Of a DNA stretch of 64,000 bases, positions 9,369 to 21,600 are shown piece after piece. The translations under genes and the position numbers were made by a program. Under the pieces are notes generated by a model that worked only from the letters and a program-made list of their open reading frames with translations, searched no databases and was not told the origin of the DNA. Location: contig NZ_AUFQ01000001.1 of assembly GCF_000426585.1 (NCBI RefSeq), forward strand, positions 1-64,000, given 5' to 3'. This stretch comes from Segatella baroniae DSM 16972 = JCM 13447. GTDB lineage: Bacteria; Bacteroidota; Bacteroidia; Bacteroidales; Bacteroidaceae. The stretch's first letter is position 1; each line of letters opens with the position of its first letter.

Positions 9369-9400
9369 GCAAAGGTAAGAAAAAAATGTATGAAAGCCAA
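9369..9400 (-). promoter_or_regulatory. Promoter of ileS
   Basis: Minus-strand TACCTTTG at 9369-9376 matches TAnnTTTG and TTTG lies at 9397-9400 with a 20-bp spacer. The predicted transcription start is about 30 bp before the ileS ATG at 9328. Confidence 0.75.
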
Positions 9401-9435
9401 AATGAGAGAAAGAAAAGTGAAATGTGCGGTAACTT

Positions 9436-9466
9436 TTTGCTAATTGCTTGAAAATATGTATTTTTG
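9436..9466 (+). promoter_or_regulatory. Promoter of the AspT-like transporter gene
   Basis: TTTG (9436-9439), 19-bp spacer, TATTTTTG (9459-9466): a full match to the Bacteroidota consensus, ending 38 bp before the preferred ATG at 9504. It makes the upstream ATGs at 9444 and 9456 implausible starts. Confidence 0.75.
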
Positions 9467-9503
9467 CAAACAATTTTTAAAAACTAAAAACTATATCGTT
9501 GAA

Positions 9504-11198
9504 ATGGATTGGTTAATTAATCTCTTCACAACCCAGGATTCGGTGGCCCATATTGCGCTGCTTTATTCCATAGTCATCGCCGTCGGTGTTTTACTTGGAA
9601 AAGTAAAAATCGGCGGTATTTCTTTGGGCGTCACCTTTGTCTTGTTTGCCGGAATCGTTGCCGGGCACATCGGTTTCACCGCACCGACAAACATTCTGAC
9701 CTTCGTGCAGGACTTCGGGTTGATTCTCTTTGTGTTCTGTATCGGTCTGCAGGTAGGCCCTGGATTCTTCGAGAGTTTCCGCAAGGGCGGCGTTGCGCTG
9801 AACGGGCTTGCCACAGCCATGATTTTACTCAACATCCTCGTGATGTTCAGCTGCTACTATCTGTTCTTCGACACCGACAACAAGCTGAATCTGCCCATGA
9901 TGGTCGGAACGTTATACGGTGCCGTGACCAACACGCCGGGGCTGGGTGCGGCCAACGAGGCGTTGACCAGCGTCTTTCCAAAGGGCAGCGTCCCCCAGAT
10001 TGCTTCGGGATATGCATGTGCCTATCCGCTGGGCGTACTGGGAATCATCGGCGCGACGATAGCCATCCGCTACATCTGCCGTGTCAAGCTGGAGAATGAA
10101 GAGAAGGCTCTGGAAGAGCAAGAGGCCGAGAACCCGCACGCCAAGCCCCATCAGATGCACCTGAAAGTGACCAATGCCTATATTGCAGGCCGCACGCTGG
10201 GCGAAATCTCAGAGTTTCTGAACCGCGACATGGTTTGTTCACGCATGCTCCACGACGGGCAGGTCACCATCCCGACACGCGACACGGTGTTCGCACTCGA
10301 CGACGAGCTCTTCATCGTTTGTGCCGAAGCCGATGCCGAAGCCATCCAGGCTTTCATCGGCCCGGCCTTGGACACGCCTTGGAACGTCGAAGCGGAGAAG
10401 CAGCCCATGGTTTCCAGACGAATCGTCGTCACCCGTCCTTCCATGAACGGCAAGACGCTCGGCAAGATGCACTTCAACAGTGTCTATGGGGTCAACGTGA
10501 CCCGCATCACACGTCAGGGCATGGACCTCTTTGCCAGCCGCGACCACCACTTCCATGTGGGCGACCGCATCATGGTTGTCGGCCCGGAAGACAATGTAAA
10601 CCGTGTTGCCGAAATGATGGGCAACTCCGTCAAGCGCCTTGACGCACCCAACATCGCAACCATCTTCATCGGCATTCTCGTCGGTATCTTGTTTGGAAGC
10701 ATTCCACTCGCCATCTACGGAATGCCCGTCCCACTCAAACTGGGTATAGCCGGCGGCCCGCTAATCATCGCCATTCTCATCGGACGCTTCGGCTATCGCG
10801 TCAAACTGGTCACCTACACCACCACGTCGGCCAACATGATGCTGCGCGAATTTGGACTGGCCCTCTTCCTGGCGTCCGTCGGAATCAAGGCGGGTGCCGG
10901 TTTCTGGGATACGGTGATTGCCGGTGACGGATTGAAATACGTCTATACAGGCTTTTTGATAACCATCATTCCCATTTTGATCGTCGGCCCGATTGCCCGC
11001 TTGAAGTTCAAATTCAACTACTTCACCATCATGGGTATGATTTCCGGAACCTATACCGACCCACCGGCATTGGCCTATGCCAACAGCATTTGTTCCAAAG
11101 AGGCGCCTGCCGTAGGCTATAGTACAGTCTATCCGCTAAGTATGTTCCTCAGAATATTTACGGCTCAAATCATCGTTTTGTTCTTCTGCGGAGCCTGA
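9504..11198 (+). CDS. AspT/YidE-type membrane transporter with two RCK_C domains
   Basis: A 564-residue inner-membrane protein built as two AspT/YidE duplication-domain membrane halves (about 1-190 and 385-564) around a soluble middle that holds two TrkA-C/RCK_C-like ligand-binding modules (about 205-370; [20 protein letters not shown] and [17 protein letters not shown]). [13 protein letters not shown] and its counterpart [14 protein letters not shown] are the paired conserved motifs of the two halves. The family includes the aspartate:alanine exchanger AspT, but the substrate here cannot be read from sequence. It has its own promoter and is followed by a hairpin-rich spacer. Confidence 0.85.
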   Translation: MDWLINLFTTQDSVAHIALLYSIVIAVGVLLGKVKIGGISLGVTFVLFAGIVAGHIGFTAPTNILTFVQDFGLILFVFCIGLQVGPGFFESFRKGGVALNGLATAMILLNILVMFSCYYLFFDTDNKLNLPMMVGTLYGAVTNTPGLGAANEALTSVFPKGSVPQIASGYACAYPLGVLGIIGATIAIRYICRVKLENEEKALEEQEAENPHAKPHQMHLKVTNAYIAGRTLGEISEFLNRDMVCSRMLHDGQVTIPTRDTVFALDDELFIVCAEADAEAIQAFIGPALDTPWNVEAEKQPMVSRRIVVTRPSMNGKTLGKMHFNSVYGVNVTRITRQGMDLFASRDHHFHVGDRIMVVGPEDNVNRVAEMMGNSVKRLDAPNIATIFIGILVGILFGSIPLAIYGMPVPLKLGIAGGPLIIAILIGRFGYRVKLVTYTTTSANMMLREFGLALFLASVGIKAGAGFWDTVIAGDGLKYVYTGFLITIIPILIVGPIARLKFKFNYFTIMGMISGTYTDPPALAYANSICSKEAPAVGYSTVYPLSMFLRIFTAQIIVLFFCGA

Positions 11199-11554
11199 CC
11201 ATACGGGCAACCCTCTACGACAATGCACAATTGAGAAGCTTTGAATACGCAACATCCACGTGGTTGCGTTTCGACCGCCTCTCAATTGTGCATTGCTTGT
11301 TTGATGACGCCACACAACGCCGCAGCTTTTCCTGCACAATGCGCCAACAGCCGGCAAGCCGCCGTCGGCCCACCCTTGCGCGTTCAAGAAGCGTTGCTTT
11401 TCCAAAAGCCATCTGTCGGTTTCCAACCGCTGCCCTTCGAGAATGCAAAAGGACAGCTTTTGACGGCTAAAAGGACAGCTTTCAGCCACCCAAAGGGCTG
11501 CGTTTGAAACGCAGACGCGGCCCTTTGTCCATGCCATGGGATTATATCATGAAA
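11199..11554. other. Hairpin-rich spacer between converging genes
   Basis: This 356-bp gap between the AspT-like gene and the DUF3078 gene has no convincing ORF. It holds a 16-bp inverted repeat (11221-11236 with 11280-11295) enclosing a second small one (CGCAAC/GTTGCG), two nearby copies of AAAGGACAGCTTT (about 11448-11486), and a GC-rich palindromic stretch (about 11496-11526). No other gene or RNA is recognisable. Confidence 0.6.
11221..11295. terminator. Long hairpin downstream of the AspT-like gene
   Basis: CAATGCACAATTGAGA (11221-11236) pairs perfectly with 11280-11295; the loop contains CGCAAC...GTTGCG, giving a nested stem. No T-run follows, so this may be a processed 3' end or a palindromic repeat rather than a classic terminator. 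Confidence 0.4.
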
Positions 11555-12835
11555 TCAGAAAGAGTAGGAGAAGCCGAGGCTGGCGTATTCCTTATACTGC
11601 CAGTAGCCGTATTTGCCGTCGCGCAAGGCTCCGTCGTCGAAGCGGGGATAGACGAACACCTTGGTGGAGATGTATTTGTTGAATTGGAATGTCAGCGTGT
11701 TCTCCCACTCCAGCTCCGCCCTGCGATATGTCGTGTAGCCGAAGAGCCGCGTCTTCCAGTTCATCATGTCGCTGAACTTCCACGTCAAGTCTACCGTGAA
11801 CTCCGAACCGAAGTCGTGCAAGGCATGCTTCCCCTCGTCAATGCCATAGCGCGCAGCCAATGACTTGCGCCCTATATACTTGAAGTTGTAGGCCAACGGA
11901 GCCAAATGGATGGTTCCCGCCAGTTTCTTGTTGAACCACAACACGTTGTAATCCATACCGACAGAGAGGTTGATGTTCAGCGGCGACAGGAAGTCGCTGT
12001 ATGTCCGCCGGTCGTTGTTCTTGAATCCACGCATAAACTGGGTGTAAGTCAGCAATTGTATGGTGTAGTACCAGCGTCTGGAAGCCTGGAGTCCCAACTT
12101 GCCGGTGTACCGAATCAGGTCTTCCGACGTCTTCAGGTTGTGCAAACTGTCACTCCTGGACGTCTGGAAACCCAGTTTCAACTCCAACTTGTTGTCCCAC
12201 TTCACCTTCTGCTTGTTGTTGTAGTTGGCTTGAAGCGTGACGGCACCGACCATGCTGTAGTTGCTTTCACCTCCTTTATACCAGTTTGACGTGACAAAAT
12301 TCTGTAGGAACTGTAGGAAATAGTCGCTGTGATACGACCAGAAATTAGGTTTGAAGACCTTCACGCCAAACTGCTTGACGTCGGGCTCCACCACTTTGGG
12401 GGCCACTTTGTTGACCAAATCCGGATGGTTTTGTATCTTGGTGGCTTCCGACTCGCCGACGGCACCGATGATGTCAAGCTCCCTGTCGGTGTTTTGCACC
12501 AAGTCCGGCCGTTCCAGGTAGACGTGGAGCAGCGACTTCTGAACTTCCGGCGTGGCTGACGAGTCCAGGTCGAGCCGCAGACAGTCACCCGCGATTTTGC
12601 GATAATACGTCAACGGCAAGAACAAAGGGGCGTAATCAATGTCCTTCGAACGAATGGTCGAAGGCTTTTCGATGGAATCAGAATAGATGATACGATATAG
12701 AGAGCGCAATGATTCCATATACTTTTCAACAAAAGAATGTGTATCTCCGACAGATACCGTGCGACTTCGCTGCGCATTCAAGTGCAGCATGGGAAGAAGC
12801 ATGAATAGCAATGTGAAAATATTCCTGTACCTCAT
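11555..12835 (-). CDS. DUF3078 domain protein, probable outer-membrane beta-barrel
   Basis: A 426-residue protein with a signal peptide (start MRYRNIFTLLFMLLPMLHLN, cleavage near AQ). The C-terminal half (from about FLQNFVTSNWYKGGESNYSM) is DUF3078, with alternating aromatic strands such as KWDNKLELKLGFQTS and YYTIQLLTYTQF and a final aromatic YASLGFSYSF, as in outer-membrane barrels. The N-terminal half is a helical periplasmic region. Function is unknown. The start at 12835 follows a TATCTTTG box; a longer frame to 12955 would begin upstream of that promoter. Confidence 0.8.
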   Translation of the reverse strand: MRYRNIFTLLFMLLPMLHLNAQRSRTVSVGDTHSFVEKYMESLRSLYRIIYSDSIEKPSTIRSKDIDYAPLFLPLTYYRKIAGDCLRLDLDSSATPEVQKSLLHVYLERPDLVQNTDRELDIIGAVGESEATKIQNHPDLVNKVAPKVVEPDVKQFGVKVFKPNFWSYHSDYFLQFLQNFVTSNWYKGGESNYSMVGAVTLQANYNNKQKVKWDNKLELKLGFQTSRSDSLHNLKTSEDLIRYTGKLGLQASRRWYYTIQLLTYTQFMRGFKNNDRRTYSDFLSPLNINLSVGMDYNVLWFNKKLAGTIHLAPLAYNFKYIGRKSLAARYGIDEGKHALHDFGSEFTVDLTWKFSDMMNWKTRLFGYTTYRRAELEWENTLTFQFNKYISTKVFVYPRFDDGALRDGKYGYWQYKEYASLGFSYSF

Positions 12836-12843
12836 AACAGGGG

Positions 12844-12851
12844 CAAAGATA
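12844..12851 (-). promoter_or_regulatory. -7 box of the DUF3078 gene
   Basis: Minus-strand TATCTTTG, 8 bp upstream of the ATG at 12833-12835. No clear -33 element at the expected spacing, and the leader would be very short. Confidence 0.4.
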
Positions 12852-12942
12852 ATAATAATGTGACTAAAAATGAGTGTTATCGACAAAAATATCGCCTTGT
12901 TTTCAAGCCGTTGGCTTATTGTCATGAAAACTTCGGTTAATC

Positions 12943-14605
<1,663 letters not shown>

Positions 14606-14606
<1 letters not shown>

Positions 14607-16531
14607 TGGATAAGAATACGATTATAGGCTTTATTCTCATAGCCTTGGTGCTATTTGGATTTACATGGTACTCACAACCGTCTGCGGACGAACAACGAGC
14701 GGCCTTTGTCAAGGATTCAATTGAAAATGTCTTGAGGCAAAAGGCGGAAAAGGAATCCAAGCTCGCAGCCGCGCAAAAGCAAAAGGAAATAAAAGAGAAA
14801 AGCCTCGAAGATTCGACGGCGTTGTTTTACAAGGCACTGTCAGGTCAGAGCCGGCAGATAGTTCTTAAGAACACGAAGGTGGAACTAACCCTGAACAGTA
14901 AGGGAGCTTCCGTAGAGAAGGCGGTCATCAAGAACTACGTGGGACATAATATAAAGGTGAAGGACGGTTCTGCCGACCAGGACGCTGTTACGCTGTTTGA
15001 TGGCACAGACCAGCAAATCGACTATACGTTTGCGACGAAGGACGCCAACATCAATACGCACGATTTGTATTTCACCGTCTCGCAACAGACAGATACCACG
15101 GCAGTGTTCACCGCCGAAGCCGGCGAAGGGAAAACGATAACGCTGGCTTACACGCTGGGCCGGGACTACATGCTTCATGCGCAGATTTCCGTGAAAGGCC
15201 TTTCAGGACAGTTCGCCCCCAACACATCTACGTTCGATGTGACTTGGAAAGACAAGGTCAGGCAACAGGAACGCGGCTTTACTTTCGAGAACCGATACGC
15301 CACCCTCACCTATCACAAGGTGGAAGGCGGCACCGATTATCTGAATGAAGCCAAGGAAAAAGTAGACGAACCTGTCGAAGAGGCCATCGACTGGGTTGCT
15401 TTCAAGAACCAATTCTTCTCTGCCGTCATCATTGCGAAGGATGATTTCAAGGCAAACGCGCTGATGACTTCCATTCCGCAAGAGAAAGGTACGGGGTATC
15501 TGAAGCAGTATGAGGCCAAATTGAAAACTTCTTTTGACCCAACGGGCAAGACTCCGACGGAGTTTGACTTTTATTTTGGCCCCAACGACTATCGCCTGTT
15601 GAAGAAAGTGGAGAGCGAAAGTTCATTCGGAAAAGAGCTTCAGCTTCAGCAACTTGTGTATCTCGGCTGGCCTCTCTTCAGAATCATCAACAGATGGTTC
15701 ACCATCTATGTGTTCGACTTCCTGACGGGGCTGAACATCAACATGGGAATCGTGTTGATTCTCATTACGTTGCTTTTGAAGTTGCTCACCTACCCCATGG
15801 TGAAGAAGAGCTATATGAGCTCGGCCAAGATGAGAGTTCTCAAGCCTAAGCTCGACGCTGCTACCGCCCAATACAACAAGCCCGAAGACCAGATGCAAAA
15901 GCAGCAGGCCATGATGGCCGAATACAGCAAGTATGGTGTCAGTCCGCTCAGTGGCTGTCTGCCCATGCTGATACAAATGCCCATCTGGATCGCGATGTTC
16001 AACTTTGTGCCAAACGCCATCCAGCTCCGCGGTGAAAGCTTCCTTTGGATTAAGGACTTGAGCACATTCGACCCGATTTGGGAGTGGAACACGAACATTT
16101 GGCTCATCGGCGACCATCTAAGTTTGACCTGTATTCTGTTCTGTGTGGCCAACGTCCTGTATTCGTGGATGACCATGCGCCAACAGAGAGACCAGATGGT
16201 GGGCCAGCAGGCTGAACAAATGAAGATGATGCAATGGATGATGTACCTCATGCCTGTCATGTTCTTCTTTATGTTCAACGATTACAGCGCAGGACTTAAC
16301 TTCTACTATTTCATATCATTGTTCTTCAGTGCCGCCATCATGTGGGCTTTGCGAAAGACAACCAATGATGAGAAGCTGCTCGGAATATTGGAAGCCAGAT
16401 ACCAGGAGAATAAAGAGAATCCTCAAAGGAAGATGAGCGGACTGGCCGCCAGGCTTCAAGCCATGCAGGAGGAGCAGGCGCGGATGCAGAATCTGCGCAA
16501 GGACTTGGAGCGGAAGAAGAGAGAACTTTGA
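14606..16531 (+). CDS. yidC: Membrane protein insertase YidC
   Basis: Inserts and folds inner-membrane proteins, alone or with Sec. The 641-residue protein has an N-terminal membrane anchor (about 5-20), a large periplasmic beta-rich domain (about 60-345), then the conserved insertase core of membrane segments (GWPLFRIINRWFTIYVFDFL, GIVLILITLLLKLLTYP, and SGCLPMLIQMPIWIAMF with the family-typical PML/P pattern). The tail after about 600 is very basic and rich in Glu/Arg, as expected for ribosome contact. Start ATG overlaps the pyrG stop (TAATG). Confidence 0.96.
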
Positions 16532-16541
16532 AAAAAAGCGA

Positions 16542-16590
16542 CACAGGGGCGTGATGATTTGTCCATTGCATGACGAATCACGCCCCTGTG
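16542..16590. terminator. Perfect 14-bp hairpin after yidC
   Basis: CACAGGGGCGTGAT (16542-16555) pairs with 16577-16590, and the loop extends the stem with mismatches (GATTTGTC/GACGAATC). It starts 10 bp after the yidC stop. There is no downstream T-run, so termination strength is uncertain. Confidence 0.55.
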
Positions 16591-16633
16591 GCATTCCACT
16601 ACCTCGTGTTTCCTATAATTCAAATCAAGTATT

Positions 16634-18799
16634 ATGTATAAAAAACTATTTATCCTTGCTCTGTCTGCCATGGTTTGCTGTGGCAAAGCGAGTGCGCAGA
16701 CAATGATTCAGAAAAATGAAATAAAGCTTCAGTCCGACTACATGACGCCTGAAGCATTGTGGGCGATGGGGCGCATAGGACAGCTTCAGGCTTCACCGGA
16801 CGGCCGTAAAGTCGTTTATCAAGTGTCCTATTATAGTGTAAAGCAGAACGCCAGTCATACCATCTTGTATGTAATGGACGCAAATGGGAAGAACAAAATG
16901 CAGCTGACAACTGACGCCAAGAGCGAAAGCGACGCTTCATGGATAGAGGCGGGTCGTAGAATCGCGTTTCTGCGTGGCGGCGAATTGTGGTCAATGAATC
17001 CTGACGGTAGCGACCGCAAACAGCTTTCGCATACCGACGGTGCCATAGAAGGCTACAAGTATGCTCCCGACGGCAAGAAAGTCGTATATATCAAAAGCAT
17101 TCCCTACTACGGCACCATCAAGAAGAATCCTTCTGACCTACCCAAGGCTACCGGACGGCTCGTCACGGACATGAACTATCGCCATTGGGACCACTACGTC
17201 GAGACCATAGCCCATCCGTTCGTTGCTGATGTGACGACCAATGGTATTGGCGAAGGGCTGGATATCATGGAAGGACAACCATTCGAAGCCCCGGTCGCCC
17301 CCTTTGGTGGCATAGAGCAGATGGATTGGAGCGTGGATTCCAAATACATCGCATATACAAGCCGCAAGCGCGAAGGACTTCAGTATGCGATTTCTACAGA
17401 TGCAGACATCTACCTCTACGACATAACAACCGGCAAGACACGTAACCTTTGTAAGCCGGAGGGTTACAAGGAGCCCCTGATAGACGCGACACGCTCGATG
17501 AAAAATCAGACGATCAATCAACAGAGTACGGATTGCCAGGTAGGCTATGACGTCAATCCGAAGTTCTCGCCGGATGGAAAATACATCGCCTGGCAGAGCA
17601 TGAAGAACAACGGGTATGAAAGTGACAGGAATCGGTTGTGTGTCATGAACTTGCAGACAGGACACAAGGTTTATGTCACAGAGCAATTTGACTCGAATGT
17701 AGATGACTACGTATGGAGCAATGACAGCAAAACACTATACTTCCTGGGCTGCTGGCATGCTTGCGTGAATGTATATCAAACCAATCTCAACGGAAACGTC
17801 ATGCAGCTGACGGACGGCTGGTATGATTATGGTAGCCTGCAAATGCTTGGCAACAACAAGAACAAGAATCTCCTGGTCACCCGCCATTCGATGAGCAGTC
17901 CCGATGATATATATGTTCTTACGCCTTCAAACAAGGAGAAGAAATCTGCCGTGGCCCAAATCACTTTTGAAAACAAGCACATCTTCGACCAATTGGAACT
18001 GGGCAAAGTGCAGCAGCGTTGGGTGAAGACGACGGACGGGAAGAGCGAATTGGTTTGGATCATCCTGCCTCCTCACTTCGACGCCACGAAGAAATACCCC
18101 ACCCTCTTGTTCTGCGAAGGCGGTCCGCAAAGTCCTGTCAGTCAGTTCTGGAGCTATCGCTGGAACTTCCAGATCATGGCCGCCAACGGTTATGTGATTG
18201 TCGCCCCCAACCGGCGAGGCCTTCCCGGATTTGGCAGCGACTGGAACGAAGAGATTAGCGGCGACTGGACAGGTCAGTGCATGGACGACTATCTTTCCGC
18301 AATAGACGATGCGGCCGATAATCTTCCGTTTGTGGACAAGGAAAGGCTGGGCTGTGTCGGCGCAAGTTTCGGCGGTTTCTCCGTCTATTATCTTGCCGGC
18401 CATCATCAGAAACGGTTCAAAGCCTTCATCTCACACGACGGCGCGTTCAACTTGGAAAGCATGTACACGGACACGGAAGAGGCCTGGTTCTCAAACTGGG
18501 AGTACGAAGACGCGTACTGGAATCAGAATCTGAGCGCCAACGCGAAGAAGACCTATGACAACAGTCCCCATAAGTTTGTGGACAAATGGGACACTCCCAT
18601 CCTTGTCATTCATGGGGAAAAGGACTATCGTATCAATGCCAACCAAGGCATGGGGGCCTTCAACGCGGCCCGCATGCGCGGCATTCCTGCGGAAATGCTG
18701 ATTTTCCCAGATGAAAACCATTGGGTGCTGAAGCCTCAAAACGGCATTCTTTGGCAGCGCACCTTCTTCTCTTGGCTTGACAAATGGTTGAAAAACTAA
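16634..18799 (+). CDS. S9 family (prolyl oligopeptidase-like) secreted peptidase
   Basis: A 721-residue exported serine peptidase: signal peptide MYKKLFILALSAMVCCGKAS then AQ; a beta-propeller of repeated SPDGKKV-type strands (about 45-450); then an alpha/beta-hydrolase domain with Ser578 in GASFGG, Asp664 in HGEKDYR and His696 in ENHWV. It probably trims dipeptides or acylated residues from oligopeptides in the periplasm, and most resembles the DPP5/acylaminoacyl-peptidase group of Bacteroidales, though the subgroup is inferred. An MFS transporter gene follows 39 bp downstream on the same strand. Confidence 0.9.
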   Translation: MYKKLFILALSAMVCCGKASAQTMIQKNEIKLQSDYMTPEALWAMGRIGQLQASPDGRKVVYQVSYYSVKQNASHTILYVMDANGKNKMQLTTDAKSESDASWIEAGRRIAFLRGGELWSMNPDGSDRKQLSHTDGAIEGYKYAPDGKKVVYIKSIPYYGTIKKNPSDLPKATGRLVTDMNYRHWDHYVETIAHPFVADVTTNGIGEGLDIMEGQPFEAPVAPFGGIEQMDWSVDSKYIAYTSRKREGLQYAISTDADIYLYDITTGKTRNLCKPEGYKEPLIDATRSMKNQTINQQSTDCQVGYDVNPKFSPDGKYIAWQSMKNNGYESDRNRLCVMNLQTGHKVYVTEQFDSNVDDYVWSNDSKTLYFLGCWHACVNVYQTNLNGNVMQLTDGWYDYGSLQMLGNNKNKNLLVTRHSMSSPDDIYVLTPSNKEKKSAVAQITFENKHIFDQLELGKVQQRWVKTTDGKSELVWIILPPHFDATKKYPTLLFCEGGPQSPVSQFWSYRWNFQIMAANGYVIVAPNRRGLPGFGSDWNEEISGDWTGQCMDDYLSAIDDAADNLPFVDKERLGCVGASFGGFSVYYLAGHHQKRFKAFISHDGAFNLESMYTDTEEAWFSNWEYEDAYWNQNLSANAKKTYDNSPHKFVDKWDTPILVIHGEKDYRINANQGMGAFNAARMRGIPAEMLIFPDENHWVLKPQNGILWQRTFFSWLDKWLKN

Positions 18800-18838
18800 C
18801 GGTTGAGATATTTGAAACAAACAATAAAATAAAACATC

Positions 18839-20461
18839 ATGTCAGATCAAATGGGTAAAACCCTTAGAGATTCCGCGGCCGTGCGCTGGACTGCTCTCCT
18901 ACTTCTCGCCTTAGCGATGTTCTGTGCTTATATCTTCGTGGATATATTGTCACCGATCAAAGACCTCATGCTGTCGCAACGTGGTTGGGACTCAACGGCC
19001 TTTGGCACCATGCAAGGCTCCGAGACGTTCTTGAATGTCTTCGTTTTCTTCCTTATTTTCGCAGGCATCATCCTCGACAAGATGGGTGTAAGGTTTACAG
19101 CCGTCCTTTCGGGTGCGGTCATGCTTGCCGGCGCACTGGTCAAATATTATGCCATCAGCGAAAGCTTCATCGGTTCGGGATTGGAAACATGGTTTACCGG
19201 GCACCTGAACCACATTCCTGTCTTCGAACAGTTGGGCGTATCTCCCTTCTATGAGGGAATGCCGGCGTCGGCAAAGTTGGCCGCCATCGGTTTCATGATA
19301 TTCGGTTGCGGTACGGAAATGGCCGGCATTACCGTCTCTCGCGGTATCGTAAAATGGTTCAAGGGGCGCGAGATGGCTTTGGCGATGGGTTCGGAAATGG
19401 CTCTCGCCCGACTCGGAGTGGCAACCTGCATGATCTTCTCCCCTTTCTTCGCAAAGTTGGGTGGCCATGTAGACGTATCCCGCTCTGTCGCCTTTGGGAT
19501 CGTGCTGCTCTGTATCGCACTGATCATGCTCGTCGTCTACTTCTTCATGGACAAGAAGCTGGATTCTCAGACGGGCGAGGCAGAAGAAAAGGACGACCCC
19601 TTCAAAATCAGCGATTTGGGCCAGATACTGAAAAGCAGTGGCTTTTGGCTCGTATCTTTGCTGTGCGTATTGTACTACTCCGCCATCTTCCCCTTCCAGA
19701 AGTATGCCGTCAACATGCTGCAGTGCAACCTTACCTTTACAGAGGTTCCCGCAGACTCTTTCTGGGCTTCGACGTCTGTCACCATCGTGCAGTATTTGAT
19801 TATGTTGCTTGTGGCCGTCACCGCGTTCATGTTCAACTTCATGAAGAACAAAGCAGTCAAATATAGTGTGATTTGCATCTCCATTCTGGCTTTGATAACC
19901 TATTGTTACATGGGCTATATGCGCCAGTCGGCAGAATCCATCTTCGCCGTGTTCCCGCTGCTCGCAGTAGGCATAACCCCCATTTTGGGCAGTTATGTAG
20001 ACCACAAGGGCAAGGCTGCAAGCATGCTCGTGCTGGGTTCGCTGCTTTTGATTGCATGCCACCTTACATTTGCCTTCGCTTTGCCGGCTTTCAAAGGCAA
20101 CGAAGTCGGAGGAGTCATTGTAGCCTATGTGACGATTCTGGTCCTGGGAGCCTCTTTCTCCTTGGTTCCAGCTTCACTGTGGCCGAGTGTCCCCAAATTG
20201 GTCGACGCCAAAATCATCGGTTCAGCATACGCCTTGATTTTCTGGATTCAAAACATCGGTCTGTGGCTTTTCCCACTTCTGATTGGAAAAGTCTTGGACA
20301 AGACAAACCCGGGAGTGACGGATGCCACGCAGTTGAATTACACGGCTCCGCTAATCATGCTTGCCGGTCTGGGCGTGGCAGCTCTTGTCATTGGCCTCAT
20401 CCTCAAGGTTGTAGACAAGAACAAGGGACTGGGTCTTGAAGAGCCCAACATCAAGCCGTAA
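18839..20461 (+). CDS. MFS transporter
   Basis: A 540-residue polytopic inner-membrane protein with about 12 hydrophobic segments in two halves around a charged cytoplasmic loop (DKKLDSQTGEAEEKDDPFKI, about 235-255). FLIFAGIILDKMGVRFTAVL fits the loop 2-3 signature of the major facilitator superfamily and SRGIVKWFKGREMALAMGSE an internal helix pair. The substrate is not predictable. It follows the S9 peptidase gene by 39 bp, so uptake of peptide-derived products is possible but only inferred from position. Confidence 0.8.
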   Translation: MSDQMGKTLRDSAAVRWTALLLLALAMFCAYIFVDILSPIKDLMLSQRGWDSTAFGTMQGSETFLNVFVFFLIFAGIILDKMGVRFTAVLSGAVMLAGALVKYYAISESFIGSGLETWFTGHLNHIPVFEQLGVSPFYEGMPASAKLAAIGFMIFGCGTEMAGITVSRGIVKWFKGREMALAMGSEMALARLGVATCMIFSPFFAKLGGHVDVSRSVAFGIVLLCIALIMLVVYFFMDKKLDSQTGEAEEKDDPFKISDLGQILKSSGFWLVSLLCVLYYSAIFPFQKYAVNMLQCNLTFTEVPADSFWASTSVTIVQYLIMLLVAVTAFMFNFMKNKAVKYSVICISILALITYCYMGYMRQSAESIFAVFPLLAVGITPILGSYVDHKGKAASMLVLGSLLLIACHLTFAFALPAFKGNEVGGVIVAYVTILVLGASFSLVPASLWPSVPKLVDAKIIGSAYALIFWIQNIGLWLFPLLIGKVLDKTNPGVTDATQLNYTAPLIMLAGLGVAALVIGLILKVVDKNKGLGLEEPNIKP

Positions 20462-20488
20462 CCGACCAACGATTGGAGTGTAAAAGGT

Positions 20489-20528
20489 ATCGTCTTGCAA
20501 GATGAAAGCTCATCAATTGCAAGACGAT
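20489..20528. terminator. 11-bp hairpin between converging MFS and glucosaminidase genes
   Basis: ATCGTCTTGCA (20489-20499) pairs perfectly with 20518-20528. It lies midway between the two stop codons and could serve both strands; T-runs are weak. Confidence 0.45.
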
Positions 20529-20564
20529 TCCTTATCCCTTATCTTGTAATTTGCCCCTGTCGTC

Positions 20565-21482
20565 TCAGTAGACTCTCAGCACTTCGCCTACTCTGATGTC
20601 GTGGTCTGGTTCCAAATGGTTCATCTTGTACAGACTCTTGAGGCGAATCCCATAGAACTGGGCTATCGAATACATGCTTTCGCCGGCTCTAACAATGTGT
20701 GGTCTGTTCTTATAGGCCTTTTCGGCATGCTTCCGCTTCTTTTTCAGATAGATGATTTCGTTTGGAACAAGTGCGTCGTTTTTGTCCCGCTCATTGAATT
20801 TGGCGATTTTCCTATAAGAAATTCCAATCTCTTTGCCTATCAACTTGAAAGTGTCTCCCGGCCGTACTCTGATGCAGTAATTTTTATTATAAATCGAAAT
20901 AGGGTGCAATGCCTGGCCTTTGACGGCCGGCCTGTCGGTGGCAGAATGATGGGCCATGAACTTGTCATAACTGCTGGCCTGGTCATAAGTGTAGAGCTTG
21001 TATAGCTGAATAATCTCAATGAGGCGGTCGGCATAATTGGGATTGGTTGCATAGCCGCACGCCTTCAAGCCCCTGGCCCACCCTTTGTAATCCCGGCGGT
21101 CAAGACGAAACAGGGAGGCGTAACGCGGCTGTCGCGCAAGAAACTTGCTATGGTCTTCAAAGCTCTCGAAAACATTGTTGTAAGCCCTGAAGCATTCCCC
21201 GCTTTCGTCATCGTCATGATAAAGCGTTCTGCCCTCCCATCCGTGGCACTTGATTCCAAAGTGATTGTTGCCCTTTACAGACAGCTCACTTCGTCCGGCT
21301 GCACTCTCGAACAGTCCTTGGGCCAAAGTGATGCTCGCCGGAATATTATAGCGGAACATTTCTTGAATGGCCAAGTCCTTGTATTGGTCTATGTAGTTTT
21401 GATAGGCAGAGTTCCAGCGAAGTTGGGCATGACAATTCATGCAAACTGCAAGCAGAAAGAAGATGGATGCAAACTTATTCAT
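20565..21482 (-). CDS. Glucosaminidase (lysozyme-like) with C-terminal LysM repeats
   Basis: A 305-residue exported peptidoglycan hydrolase. A signal peptide (MNKFASIFFLLAVCMNCHAQ) precedes a glucosaminidase domain (about 25-160) with the catalytic-type ITLAQGLFESAAGRSELS and NNHFGIKCHGW motifs and ARGLKACGYATNPNYADRLI near its end. Two LysM-like modules follow (YCIRVRPGDTFKLIGKEIGI and PHIVRAGESMYSIAQFYGI), which would bind peptidoglycan. The start at 21482 is chosen because it begins the signal peptide; a longer frame has a poor N-terminus. Role: cell-wall turnover or daughter-cell separation. Confidence 0.88.
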   Translation of the reverse strand: MNKFASIFFLLAVCMNCHAQLRWNSAYQNYIDQYKDLAIQEMFRYNIPASITLAQGLFESAAGRSELSVKGNNHFGIKCHGWEGRTLYHDDDESGECFRAYNNVFESFEDHSKFLARQPRYASLFRLDRRDYKGWARGLKACGYATNPNYADRLIEIIQLYKLYTYDQASSYDKFMAHHSATDRPAVKGQALHPISIYNKNYCIRVRPGDTFKLIGKEIGISYRKIAKFNERDKNDALVPNEIIYLKKKRKHAEKAYKNRPHIVRAGESMYSIAQFYGIRLKSLYKMNHLEPDHDIRVGEVLRVY

Positions 21483-21600
21483 AGATGATGGAATCAAGCG
21501 AATTTGTCGATGAGAAAGGCGATTAGATTTCACATGGAGTAACAACAAAACCAAATGGCATTCATTTCAAACCATCTGTTGCAGAAAGGGCATGAACGGA

